Shown here one piece after another: positions 18,624-27,944 of a DNA stretch of 64,000 nucleotides (position 1 is the first letter of the stretch; each line of letters begins with the position of its first letter). The DNA is from SLID01 sp041667545 (GTDB lineage: Bacteria > Omnitrophota > Gorgyraeia > Tantalellales > Tantalellaceae), in assembly GCA_041667545.1 (NCBI GenBank), contig JBAYES010000003.1, positions 1 to 64,000 on the forward strand, read 5' to 3'. The position numbers and the translations under genes are program-made. The notes beneath the pieces were generated by a model. That model did not search any database. It was given only the letters and a program-made list of their open reading frames with translations, and was not told the DNA's origin.

Positions 18624-18669
18624 TAACCTATATTGCTATATTTATAGCAATATAGGTTACGGATGTCAA
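18624..18669 (-). promoter_or_regulatory. Promoter with 17-bp-arm palindromic operator
   Basis: On the - strand TTGACA (18664-18669), a 17-bp spacer and TATAAA (18641-18646) form a near-consensus sigma-70 promoter. A perfect inverted repeat occupies 18624-18659, each arm TAACCTATATTGCTATA around a central TT. It covers the -10 box and most of the spacer, so a bound dimer or tetramer would block RNA polymerase. A partial copy (GCTATATTTATA) lies at 18786-18797. Confidence 0.85.
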
Positions 18670-18699
18670 TTAGAAAGTCTTGAAAGGCCCATAAAAACA

Positions 18700-18744
18700 A
18701 AAACCTCCGCTGGTAATTTGCGCCAGCGAAGGTTTTGCTTTTTT
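18700..18744. terminator. Bidirectional terminator ending prophage B late operon
   Basis: AAAACCTCCGCTGG pairs with CCAGCGAAGGTTTT with one mismatch. GCTTTTTT follows on the + strand and a T-rich run on the - strand. It separates the phage late genes on the right from the defence operon promoter on the left. Confidence 0.8.
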
Positions 18745-18826
18745 AAAGTCCGGGATTTATTCCTTCAAACTCGGGACTATTCATCGCTATATTTATATAT
18801 CTAATGTATCACAAATCAAACAGAAA

Positions 18827-19159
18827 TCAATTTTTTTTTATCAATAGTAAGTTTGCTTTGAAATACACGTTGACCATCTCCGCGGCGAACTTCTGTTTGC
18901 CTCCGATATGCCAGTCGGTGTTCTGCTCCGGATCCAGATTCGACTTGTAGTCGTAGATCGTGAATACAAGGCCGTTGATCCTGCCGACCCACTCGGCCTT
19001 GATCTTGCTGTCCGGCGAAGTGCCGAGCTGTGGCGCGCCGAAGACCCGAACGATATCCTCGTAACGCGTTCCTTCCGGCAGGTATCCCTGACAGCCGGTG
19101 CCGTCATGGGATACCCCGCCCATCTCAACCGTTAGTTCTATCTCAGCTTTAACTTTCAT
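18827..19159 (-). CDS. Hypothetical phage late protein
   Basis: 110 aa, unrecognised. Soluble, with no membrane segment or clear motif. The start overlaps the end of the upstream gene by 11 bases, and it is the last gene before the terminator of the late operon, so it is probably translated in the late transcript. Confidence 0.65.
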   Translation of the reverse strand: MKVKAEIELTVEMGGVSHDGTGCQGYLPEGTRYEDIVRVFGAPQLGTSPDSKIKAEWVGRINGLVFTIYDYKSNLDPEQNTDWHIGGKQKFAAEMVNVYFKANLLLIKKN

Positions 19160-19565
19160 TCTGCACCTTCTTCTTTCCCCAGCCGGACTTCCATCGGGCT
19201 ACCGCACCGGCCACGATCGCGTCTATTTCCTGTTGAGTGACACCCGCGGCAAGTGCCTTCATAAGCTCACTTTTATTAAGCACTCTGAAATTCTTGATGC
19301 CTCGATCTTTCGCTTTTAACATAAGAGAATGACGGCTTTCCTTGCCATCGGTCTTAACATCCCCGGATCCCTTCTTTGTGATCTTCAATCTTTCACAAAT
19401 CGCCTGAACCCCGCACTTTGAAATCGGGATTTTCTTGCCTTCCAACTTTGTCATAACTTCCTGCCTGAACTTGCTATTTGCGGGCCCGGCAAGCCGCCAC
19501 ACTTCACGTTCGCGATCACGATCATTTAAACTCACTAATTTTTCAATATACTCACTGACATTCAT
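19149..19565 (-). CDS. Hypothetical phage protein with SAP-like segment
   Basis: 138 aa from the ATG at 19565, which has an AGGGGGAT ribosome site; the frame extends upstream without one. It is basic, with a segment near residues 75-95 (L-x-x-K-A-K-x-R-G-I-K-N-F-R-V-L-N-K-x-E-L) resembling SAP or Rho N-terminal nucleic-acid-binding motifs. Function unknown; DNA or RNA contact is inferred. Confidence 0.65.
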   Translation of the reverse strand: MNVSEYIEKLVSLNDRDREREVWRLAGPANSKFRQEVMTKLEGKKIPISKCGVQAICERLKITKKGSGDVKTDGKESRHSLMLKAKDRGIKNFRVLNKSELMKALAAGVTQQEIDAIVAGAVARWKSGWGKKKVQNES

Positions 19566-19576
19566 GGCATCCCCCT

Positions 19577-19843
19577 TCATAATACCGATTCCTGTAATTT
19601 TCCGGTCATAACATCCATCATCTGGAAATGCGTAACGCCCGCATCCTTCCATTGCTGTTCGATCGTGATCGACCATTTGCCCAGCGGCATGACCCTCTGG
19701 ATCTCCCTGAGTCGCAACTTTGCGGCCGGAAGATGATCGCGCATGCGGCCCGACACCGGAATGTTCTCGATGTACGTTTCCTCACCGCCGTTCCTGACGC
19801 TTATATACCGCGTCTTTTTTGCTGTCATATTCTCTTTAACCAT
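19577..19843 (-). CDS. Hypothetical phage late protein
   Basis: 88 aa, basic and unrecognised, with no membrane segment. It is spaced 11 bases from the next gene in the late operon. A ribosome site (GAGGGGATTT-type) precedes the start. Confidence 0.6.
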   Translation of the reverse strand: MVKENMTAKKTRYISVRNGGEETYIENIPVSGRMRDHLPAAKLRLREIQRVMPLGKWSITIEQQWKDAGVTHFQMMDVMTGKLQESVL

Positions 19844-19906
19844 AGAAATCCCCTCCTTTTGAGGGGTATAGGGCCATAATGTTTAATAGTTGGCAAGGCT
19901 TTTGTC

Positions 19907-20239
19907 TTAAAAATCTACCCGAACACCGGCTTTGGCCCCGACCCCTTTTCGGTCGTCGGATTCCGCGAAACCGTACCCCTCTACAAACGGATGTATCCCG
20001 ATCCCGGGCTTCTTTTCTTCGCGTTTCTGATCGATCATAACCTGCGCGCCCGGCTGGGCGATGATATGCGTCTCCTGTTTCGTAGTCTCTGTCGGCATAA
20101 AGAAAGCCTTATAGATCGTGAGCCCTATAAGCCCGATCGCCGCTATCCCGATCGCGTAGCGCGCGGTCTTGACCCACGGCAACCATTGAACGAAACTGCC
20201 TAAAAACTTGAGAATACTGAACCTTTCCTGATCCGCCAT
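19907..20239 (-). CDS. Single-pass membrane protein of the late operon
   Basis: 110 aa. One hydrophobic segment near residues 25-48, then a polar domain. Position downstream of the fibre gene is where lysis or tail accessory genes often lie, so a holin or spanin-like role is possible but unsupported by a family match. No endolysin was recognised nearby. Confidence 0.6.
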   Translation of the reverse strand: MADQERFSILKFLGSFVQWLPWVKTARYAIGIAAIGLIGLTIYKAFFMPTETTKQETHIIAQPGAQVMIDQKREEKKPGIGIHPFVEGYGFAESDDRKGVGAKAGVRVDF

Positions 20240-20259
20240 ATTCCACCATACCTTTTGGC

Positions 20260-20436
20260 CTATGCCGCGCCGTTTTCATCTTTGTCAGTAAACAGAAAAA
20301 CAAAAGCTTTCAACTCTTTAGCAGTAAGTCCGCAGGTATTCTTTATCTTCGTAATCGCCGTTTTAATGTCCTTTTTTGCCTGCGCCTTCTTTTTCAGTTT
20401 AACTACCTGCTCTTCGGCTATTAATCGTTTAACCAT
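20260..20436 (-). CDS. Small basic phage protein
   Basis: 58 aa, ATG at 20436 with AGGGGGAGAT upstream, stop at 20260. Lysine-rich N-terminal helix, then a short hydrophobic helix. The frame lies exactly between the fibre gene and the membrane protein gene. Function unknown. Confidence 0.55.
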   Translation of the reverse strand: MVKRLIAEEQVVKLKKKAQAKKDIKTAITKIKNTCGLTAKELKAFVFLFTDKDENGAA

Positions 20437-20445
20437 GATCTCCCC

Positions 20446-23400
20446 CTAATCCCAAGCAAGACTTACTCCATGCAGTTTTACATCTTTGTTATTATGCGTT
20501 GTCAGCTTATATCTCACGTTATTATCCGCGCCCTGCCCGGACACATCAGCAACCGCATGCAAGATCCTTTTCCCTGTGCCGTAATCCCCTTCGTCTGAAA
20601 GATCCATATCTTCCCAAGTCGCTCCGTCATCACGCGAAACATATGCTTTTAAATCCGTATTAAGCGCGATACTCTCAACATCTTCTTCCTGCATAACTAT
20701 ACGCACGGTGTCCGGATTTTCTTCGGCTGGGAATTGAGCGCTTTTAAGTTCCATATTTTCAGGTGTGCCTTCATCGTATTCCGATGTAAGCGGAGTGAAT
20801 GAAGCTGTATGCCTCGCTATGCCTTTAGAGATCCTGAGTTCATCCATACAACCCTTTAACCCGTATCTTCTAGCGGAATAGGTTTCGTTACCGATCGTGA
20901 CATTTGACGATGCCTGTATGTCGATCGCGCAGGTACCTGAATACACCAATGACCCGTTAATAAATATGTGGAGCTGATTCGTTCCTGTCCCTGCCCGGCA
21001 TACCTCTATGTGATACCATTCTCCGAAGATCAAAGGTAAAGTTGTCGTGTAATTCGTATCAACGATATACACCTGTATATAGTTTGTCGAAGTTTTACGA
21101 ATCGTCCACGATACTCCGCCGCTATCGTAATTACTGACTAAAAAGTGTTCCGTCGCAGTTTCCAATGGCTTATACCAGCAATCTATCGAGAAGTTGCCCG
21201 TCCCGAACTGGAAATCCGACCCGCCGGGTATTGTCAGATAATCGCTATTAGAAAACCCCTTATACACCCCATCCCCAAAGACCGATACCCAGTCAAGCTT
21301 GGATGTACCTACACAAACAACACTGTACCCATTGGCACTCTCATCTATTATGATGCGATTTCGATAATCTTCTGTAAATCGACAAACAACATCAGCATTG
21401 CGGGTTACCGTATGTCCGGTATTTCCATCATCGCTAAAAATGTTGCCGTTCGTATCATTAGGTGTACCTTCAAAATGCATGAGTAGCTTGGTGTTTGAAT
21501 CAGAAACAAAAGCTGTTGTCGGTGGTATAAAATTTGACGTATATCTCGCTGTGTTTGAGATCCTCAATTCTCGCATCCACCCTTTACAGTTAGCTCCGCC
21601 ACCACCCACTTCTCCAATTTTCACTAATAATGTTCCAGTAATATTTTTACTATTAGTTCCTGTAGCAGTAGCATTGCTCTGAACTCCGTTTATAAACATA
21701 CGCAGATTACCGCTACTATCTCTGCATGTAGCAAAGTGATACCACATACCCGGGATCGGAGTAAAACCTAACCCTTGATATTCAGTTGTGTTGAGATACG
21801 TATGAAACCCCGCAGTTCCGCCTCCATCATATATTGACATCCTGATCCCTGTTCCTGTTCCGCCAGAACCGATATCAACCATGCATGTGCCTCCTGCCGC
21901 CCCATCCCACTTAAAAAAACCCTCGATAGTGAAAGCCCCAGTTCCAAAATCCCAATCCGCATGGTCTGGTACTGAAAGCCAACAATCACTTGTTCCGTCA
22001 AAATATGCACTACTCCCTAAGGGATTATTTAAATCTTCAGGGGCATCGAAATTTAATAGCAGTAAAGTATTGGCGTCTGTCTCATACGGCAATGTCGGAG
22101 CTTCATTCTCTCGCACAGTATTCGAAATTCGAAAATATTTGATCCAGCTGTACGTGTGGCTGTTCGCGATGTTCTCACCGTACCTTAACGCCCCTATACC
22201 CACTTTCCCGGTCGGTGATACAGTAGTCGACGAGGTGCTTGATCCTACCAGTTTTTCGTTCAGGTATATGCTGTAATTATTACCGTTTCTTATTATCCTT
22301 ACGCGGTACCATGTGTTCTGGACTAAATACAATCCTGAAGCCGTGCAAAGTGAATACGTACCTCCCCACCCTATGCTTGAACTACTGATACTTAACCCTA
22401 AATATGACGAATCGCTGGTATAGTGAGTAAACGGATATCCTTGCGGCGTCTCGTGGAATAAGATCTCAAACTCTATTGTATAATTCGAGTTCCAGCATGT
22501 CGGCGTCCAGTCGATCTTTAAATAGTCCGAATCCCCGTCAAAGAAACCGGCTGTTTTGTTTAACCTGACAGGCATTAACGCGGCGTTATTGCTTGGTGTA
22601 ACCGTTTGCCCGCTACTTGACACGTCAACAAAACCCGCGTCCGCGGAATAAAACTCAAGCCAAGATAAATGCCCTTCGTCCGCTGTCTGTATCGATGAAA
22701 AACTGAATCTGTAATACCGATACGAGGTGCTGTTTGAAAATGAAAAGTATTTCCTCTCGCCCTGACTCCAAGTGACCGACCGGGAATCAAGCGTGGCCCA
22801 GTTCGATCCGTCATTTGATCCTTGAAAAGTCCACGCATTGAATGTTCTGGCATAATAACTGTCGTTCTCTGATCCAAGACAATACCCTTTCAATACTTTC
22901 GTGATCCCGACACCGAAATCATATGTTAAGGTTTGGTTTGGGCCCTGATGAGCCTGATCTCCCCAATAAGTCACTGAATTCTTGTCCAGAAGTTTGTCCG
23001 TATTGTACGCGCCTGACACGGTAAGTGAAGACGAAAAGTTACCCTGATACAAAATTTCTCCGGCCCCGTTAAAATGCATTAAGAGTTTCACATAACTATC
23101 CAACCCGCCTCCGCTTTTCAGCGGAGATACAACCCCATCATTAAGGGAATAATTGGAGCTTCCGCCTGAGTCTATTCCTGAACTATCCTCAAACGAATCC
23201 ACTATGCCGTCGATCATGCCGAATTTTGATAAGCTTTCATTGCTGGCTATCTTGAAAAACGCGATCATGATGTTGCCTTCGATACGATCGGCAAGTTTAA
23301 GCCTGCTGTTGACATATTTGATCGTGAAATCATCCACCGAATCACTCAAATCCGTTTCTTTGGGTATCATATATAGCGGCCTTACATCCTGATATATGTA

Positions 23401-23865
23401 CCCATCGTCCTCGTTGGCATCCTTGTCCTCAAAATTAACTATTTTTGTCATTGTCGTTCTGCAATAAACCGTGCATACGGCTATCGCCTCGTCCGGTAAG
23501 CCGCTCCATTTCGCTAAAGGCGTTATGTCTTCATCACCCGAAACCCACGCGAGATTCCCGGCACTATTCAAGTACAGGATATCAATCCGGGCATATTCTG
23601 CCGGAGCAGTTATTCCCGGAGAATCCCCGCCTTCAAAAACGACGGGTTCTCCGTTACGGTGGATCTGGTTAAAATAATTTTCGACACTGCTGGAAGCCAC
23701 ATTCACTGTCATATCAGCCGTATCCTGCGCTCTTGCCCTTAACGCGGATACGTCTCCCTGAAATAAAGCGCTCAGCGCATTCCTGATATCGCTTGAAACC
23801 GGAGATCCGCCTGATACCGGTTTTGTGCTTTCGTTCCCTACCGCCGGAAATATAGCTTTTGCCAT
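20446..23865 (-). CDS. Tail fibre / receptor-binding protein with LamG and discoidin domains
   Basis: 1139 aa. The N-terminal ~250 residues probably attach to the tail. A discoidin (F5/8 type C)-like domain follows (about 300-410; pattern F-Q-G-S-N-D-G-S-N-W), then three concanavalin/LamG-like beta-sandwich domains (about 440-600, 620-790 and 850-1010), each with an F-T-I-E/S-I-D strand, a W-Y-H/R motif and an I-N-G turn. These folds bind sugars or proteins. Position next to gpJ at the end of the tail operon supports a receptor-binding fibre. Domain edges are approximate. Confidence 0.8.
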   Translation of the reverse strand: MAKAIFPAVGNESTKPVSGGSPVSSDIRNALSALFQGDVSALRARAQDTADMTVNVASSSVENYFNQIHRNGEPVVFEGGDSPGITAPAEYARIDILYLNSAGNLAWVSGDEDITPLAKWSGLPDEAIAVCTVYCRTTMTKIVNFEDKDANEDDGYIYQDVRPLYMIPKETDLSDSVDDFTIKYVNSRLKLADRIEGNIMIAFFKIASNESLSKFGMIDGIVDSFEDSSGIDSGGSSNYSLNDGVVSPLKSGGGLDSYVKLLMHFNGAGEILYQGNFSSSLTVSGAYNTDKLLDKNSVTYWGDQAHQGPNQTLTYDFGVGITKVLKGYCLGSENDSYYARTFNAWTFQGSNDGSNWATLDSRSVTWSQGERKYFSFSNSTSYRYYRFSFSSIQTADEGHLSWLEFYSADAGFVDVSSSGQTVTPSNNAALMPVRLNKTAGFFDGDSDYLKIDWTPTCWNSNYTIEFEILFHETPQGYPFTHYTSDSSYLGLSISSSSIGWGGTYSLCTASGLYLVQNTWYRVRIIRNGNNYSIYLNEKLVGSSTSSTTVSPTGKVGIGALRYGENIANSHTYSWIKYFRISNTVRENEAPTLPYETDANTLLLLNFDAPEDLNNPLGSSAYFDGTSDCWLSVPDHADWDFGTGAFTIEGFFKWDGAAGGTCMVDIGSGGTGTGIRMSIYDGGGTAGFHTYLNTTEYQGLGFTPIPGMWYHFATCRDSSGNLRMFINGVQSNATATGTNSKNITGTLLVKIGEVGGGGANCKGWMRELRISNTARYTSNFIPPTTAFVSDSNTKLLMHFEGTPNDTNGNIFSDDGNTGHTVTRNADVVCRFTEDYRNRIIIDESANGYSVVCVGTSKLDWVSVFGDGVYKGFSNSDYLTIPGGSDFQFGTGNFSIDCWYKPLETATEHFLVSNYDSGGVSWTIRKTSTNYIQVYIVDTNYTTTLPLIFGEWYHIEVCRAGTGTNQLHIFINGSLVYSGTCAIDIQASSNVTIGNETYSARRYGLKGCMDELRISKGIARHTASFTPLTSEYDEGTPENMELKSAQFPAEENPDTVRIVMQEEDVESIALNTDLKAYVSRDDGATWEDMDLSDEGDYGTGKRILHAVADVSGQGADNNVRYKLTTHNNKDVKLHGVSLAWD

Positions 23866-23874
23866 AAAATCACC

Positions 23875-26800
23875 TCAATATCCTTTCGCGTAATAATTGA
23901 TTTTCCCGGAAGCCTGCGCCATAGCGTTCGCCGGGTCTTTTAACCTCACATCGAATCCTGCCGGTAAGCTGTCCTGATCGACTTCAACCACATATGCCGA
24001 TCCTGAACACACTACAAGCAGACCTTTAACCTTTATGAAATTATCGAAACTCACTGTCGTCCAGCCCTCACCCGATACGTCTATATCCAACCCTTCCTGC
24101 GTCCTGTCATCCACGTCGAACGTAACAAACAATCGATATAGCGCAAGCAGGTAACTCTCATTATTGCTTTTCATGATCAATTTAAATCTGAAATACCTGC
24201 CTGAGTACCTGCCTGTAGAGAAACTTTCCCAGTTATCCGGTTCCGGGTCCGTATCGGAATAAGCTATATAGATCTGAACAGATCCACCGGTTTCGTTAAA
24301 TATCCCTGTCTGTATAGCAATATTAGATTCCAGTATCCCGCCAAGATCGGATGCTTTTGAGATGTATACGGCCTCGTCACCTTCCACTGGTTCATCCCAC
24401 GTAACTCCCAATTCGTCCCAAAAAGCGGGATCAGTATCCCATTTCTGTTCGGCTTCAATCTGTATGCCTGTTCTGTAATATTCCTCAGAATATCCTTTCA
24501 TCCATACACGTTCGGCCGGGCCCGTTAAAATACCACCGCTCAGATCATAGTCTTCGGATAAAACGATATTCTGTTCGGGCACTCCGGTTACGTATAAACT
24601 GAAAATCGTCATCTCTTCCGAATAGTTCCCTGAAGTATCAACCGCTTTAATAGCGTAATGTTTCTGTCCGGAACTGACGGTAAGAAGATCGTATGATGAG
24701 CCGGTTATGTTTTCGGCGATGATCGTGCCAAGCGCCCAATCCGCGCCTGAAAAAGGAAGTTGCCTTAACTCATATCCCCTGAGATCCGGATCCATGACTT
24801 CTGTCCATGAAAAATGCAAATAGTCTCCGGCGAAGGAAACCGAGAAACCGCTGACATCACCCGGAGGCGCGCTTTTACCTTCAAGGACGATGTTGCCCTG
24901 CGGGCTGTCTCCGATACTGTTCTGCCCTCCGATATCCGATATCGACACAACCGCTACTTTTACACTATCGCCTTCCAACAAATCACCCATTACGGTATGC
25001 TTTGTTCCCGTACTCGTTCCCCTCAAAGCCCAAGTCAATCCGCCGTCTTTCGATGTGAATATCCTTACTCCCGCGAAATTCTTCAGGTCATACCCGGACA
25101 CGTCCGGATTGTTCCATGAAACACCGATAGTGCTTTCTACCGTACCGTCACCCAAAACTTTTATTTCTTCATGTAGCTTTAAATCCGTAACGTTCGGAAT
25201 ATCCCCGGCAAATCCTGAATAGTTATTACTCGGAAGGACTACCGTGGAATCGTCATAAACTGCCTCATCGTATTCGACTGCCGCGATCATCACTTCGTTT
25301 TTCGAATCTCTTTGCATCGATAACGCGCGGTAAGGTTTTACTACCTTATTGTTTTCACCAAAAGCATAGGTATCGTATTCCCGCGGGGCTTCGCTGAACG
25401 GAGCTGATACCGAGATTTCTGAATATACTCCTTCACCATTTGAAACTGTCCGTTCCTCGATAACGCCGGAGGCGAACTGCACCCGGATCTTGTATGTCTT
25501 ACCCGGTGCAACCGCCACCTCCCTGTCCAGCTTAACTAAAGATATCGTCGAACCGGACGATATCCTGCCTGAATACCCATATTGCGGCAGATCATGCGAA
25601 ATACCCAGAATATCCGCGCTCTGAAGAGTTACGGCGTCTATCCCCGCTTTGAATTGGACGGAGCTGTTTATTATCCGGCTACGGTTCAGTATGTACCTGC
25701 CTTCTCTAATGGCATATGAGGTTCTTGTCGTTAAAAGCCTTATTCCCTGCTTACGTAACGGTTCTCCTTTTGATAAAGATTCTTCATTGATAACCGCGAT
25801 AGTTTCGTTCTTATACCCTTTATCTTTATCCATATACTGAACTTCGATCACGTTGGGCATATCTTTGCGGGACTTCCATTCCTGAATAAACGAATTTTCT
25901 ACTATCGATCCCATGCCGAACATTTGCACCATGCTGTCGGGCTTATCTATCTTGACCTTTATCTTTCCTTCCGAGAAAAATGCCATGCCCCTGAAAACCC
26001 CGCAGATCTGATTAACTAAGTCGAGCGCCCTTGATGTGCCGTCGATAACCGCGTCTATCCTGAACCGTTTCTCATAGTAAGTTGATCCATCGCTATCCGT
26101 GACCTCCAGTTTCTCCTCACAGTATCGCGACATCTCAAGATACAGATCATCATCGATATCTGCGCTTTCGATATATTCCCCTAACCCGTAGATATTGTTT
26201 GTTAATAGATCTTTCATGCAAAATACGGGATTCGCGGAATACATGTTTATATACGTTTCGCCGTCCCAAGAAAGTTCCGTATCGTCCGCCAATAACCTGT
26301 ATTTTCCGGATACCTTGTCCCAGTAGTAGTCTTCCCACTCGACAACATCGTCCCCGTTCTTTATTTCCGGCACGCTGATCTTTTTGCCCTTCACAAGAGC
26401 CGTTATTGTGGGCGTGCTTCCCGAGATCTGATCGGTCGCCAGAAACCTCACTCCTAAAAGCGCCGTATTCGGGTAAATCAGGTCATCTGTCGTAATTTCA
26501 TCGATGCGCTGTAAATACATTTCATTGATATGTTTCGCGTTGTCACCGTCTTCGCTTGTTTTGGTTACACGGATATCGTATTGCCCGGGAGCTAGTCCTT
26601 CTACCCTGTAAACCCGTTTAACGCTGGAACGCGTTTCTTCCGTTATCGACTCCTCCGCGAGTTCCGTCCATTCGGATGCCGCGTGAAGTTTGTAATCAAC
26701 TTTGTATTTTGCCGTTTCAGAATAAACTCCGCCGTTATTACCCTGTTCATACAAACCGTATGGGAAATTAAGCTGTACTTCTACCGCTTCAACTTCCACA

Positions 26801-27534
26801 TCGGAAGTTGTATAAACGTACGGAGTATCAAAACTCAATTTCGCGCCGATATCAAAACTCTGGTGCAGGTCTTCGAACGCCGGGATTATCTCCTGATCAT
26901 TCAGGCCATAGCGTTTATACACATCAACCCCGTAAAAATTCTCTATCGGATTATCGTTGATCTTTATGCTCTCGATGCTGTCTATCTCACCGTTACATAA
27001 ACCCAATAGAACATTGAGATAGTTCTTCTCTCCGTCGTTCCACACAAATTGATTTATGATATTACCGCCGCATCTATGCTCACCGTAGATGATCGGTATC
27101 GGCACGCTCACATCCGAAAGCGTGCGTATACCGTCCCACGCGTATGTCGGTGAACTGTCTTCGAAAGTATCTGTTCCGGTACTTCCGAAACTCGGCATTT
27201 TGGGTTTATTGGCCGCCTGAAGGGCGTAACTGACTCCCGCGATAGCGATCACGCCTATAAGCGCGGCATTACTCGCGAGGAATGAGAAGATAGCGACAAC
27301 CGCGGCCCCTATTGCCGCTTTGATTTCATGTACTATAAGTATTTCGTCGCCGTCAGAAACCTGAACGGTGTAATTATTTAACTTTTTTCCGTTATGGATT
27401 ACCCCGCATCCTTGAGAAGAAAAACCTGAACAGTTCAAACAATCGGATACAGTCATACCGCCGGTATAAACTATTTCGTTTGTCTGCCTGTTCTTCTTCT
27501 CCAAAACATTCGGGATATATACAACCCTTATCAT
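23875..27534 (-). CDS. Tail tip attachment protein (gpJ-like)
   Basis: 1219 aa. It opens with a small beta-grasp-like domain and a hydrophobic stretch (about 90-120), then the TipJ-type segment (T-L-S-D-V-S-V-P-I-P-I-I-Y-G-E-H-R) and long beta-rich regions including fibronectin type III-like repeats after about residue 770. In lambda-like phages gpJ forms the tail tip and contacts the receptor. It follows gpK with overlapping stop and start, as in lambda order K-J. Confidence 0.85.
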   Translation of the reverse strand: MIRVVYIPNVLEKKNRQTNEIVYTGGMTVSDCLNCSGFSSQGCGVIHNGKKLNNYTVQVSDGDEILIVHEIKAAIGAAVVAIFSFLASNAALIGVIAIAGVSYALQAANKPKMPSFGSTGTDTFEDSSPTYAWDGIRTLSDVSVPIPIIYGEHRCGGNIINQFVWNDGEKNYLNVLLGLCNGEIDSIESIKINDNPIENFYGVDVYKRYGLNDQEIIPAFEDLHQSFDIGAKLSFDTPYVYTTSDVEVEAVEVQLNFPYGLYEQGNNGGVYSETAKYKVDYKLHAASEWTELAEESITEETRSSVKRVYRVEGLAPGQYDIRVTKTSEDGDNAKHINEMYLQRIDEITTDDLIYPNTALLGVRFLATDQISGSTPTITALVKGKKISVPEIKNGDDVVEWEDYYWDKVSGKYRLLADDTELSWDGETYINMYSANPVFCMKDLLTNNIYGLGEYIESADIDDDLYLEMSRYCEEKLEVTDSDGSTYYEKRFRIDAVIDGTSRALDLVNQICGVFRGMAFFSEGKIKVKIDKPDSMVQMFGMGSIVENSFIQEWKSRKDMPNVIEVQYMDKDKGYKNETIAVINEESLSKGEPLRKQGIRLLTTRTSYAIREGRYILNRSRIINSSVQFKAGIDAVTLQSADILGISHDLPQYGYSGRISSGSTISLVKLDREVAVAPGKTYKIRVQFASGVIEERTVSNGEGVYSEISVSAPFSEAPREYDTYAFGENNKVVKPYRALSMQRDSKNEVMIAAVEYDEAVYDDSTVVLPSNNYSGFAGDIPNVTDLKLHEEIKVLGDGTVESTIGVSWNNPDVSGYDLKNFAGVRIFTSKDGGLTWALRGTSTGTKHTVMGDLLEGDSVKVAVVSISDIGGQNSIGDSPQGNIVLEGKSAPPGDVSGFSVSFAGDYLHFSWTEVMDPDLRGYELRQLPFSGADWALGTIIAENITGSSYDLLTVSSGQKHYAIKAVDTSGNYSEEMTIFSLYVTGVPEQNIVLSEDYDLSGGILTGPAERVWMKGYSEEYYRTGIQIEAEQKWDTDPAFWDELGVTWDEPVEGDEAVYISKASDLGGILESNIAIQTGIFNETGGSVQIYIAYSDTDPEPDNWESFSTGRYSGRYFRFKLIMKSNNESYLLALYRLFVTFDVDDRTQEGLDIDVSGEGWTTVSFDNFIKVKGLLVVCSGSAYVVEVDQDSLPAGFDVRLKDPANAMAQASGKINYYAKGY

Positions 27535-27944
27535 TTCGGCATCCTTTTCAATCTATAAAAACCGTGGATCTTTTGTTTCCATGTTTTATCGTTCAAACCT
27601 GAAACCACCGTACCCGCCCGGCACGTATGAATAAATTTATTGCCGCTAAGTATTACTCCCGCGTGATCGCATATACCCTGTTTATTTTTGAATAGAACTC
27701 CGTCAAACTTTTCGGGGCTGGTTACTTCTTCCCATTCCTTATGGTAGTTTTCGATAAAGTAGTTATTCCCGCCGCGCGGCCAGTCAGAAGGATATCTGTC
27801 CTCCGCTATATCGAACAGCTGATACCCCAGATCCTTATAAACGTTTTTCACTAGACCCCAGCAATCAAGTCCCGACATGCCGCGACCGCCGTGCCGGTAC
27901 GGTACGCCTATATATTTCTCTATGATCATTTTTTCTGTCATCAT
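27531..27944 (-). CDS. NlpC/P60 tail assembly peptidase (gpK-like)
   Basis: 137 aa. Y-R-H-G-G-R-G-M-S-G-L-D-C-W-G supplies the catalytic Cys, and D-H-A-G-V-I near residue 90 the His. The C-terminal NlpC/P60 half of lambda gpK is this size. It may cleave peptidoglycan during injection or tail maturation. Overlapping starts and stops with the flanking tail genes show an operon. Confidence 0.85.
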   Translation of the reverse strand: MMTEKMIIEKYIGVPYRHGGRGMSGLDCWGLVKNVYKDLGYQLFDIAEDRYPSDWPRGGNNYFIENYHKEWEEVTSPEKFDGVLFKNKQGICDHAGVILSGNKFIHTCRAGTVVSGLNDKTWKQKIHGFYRLKRMPK

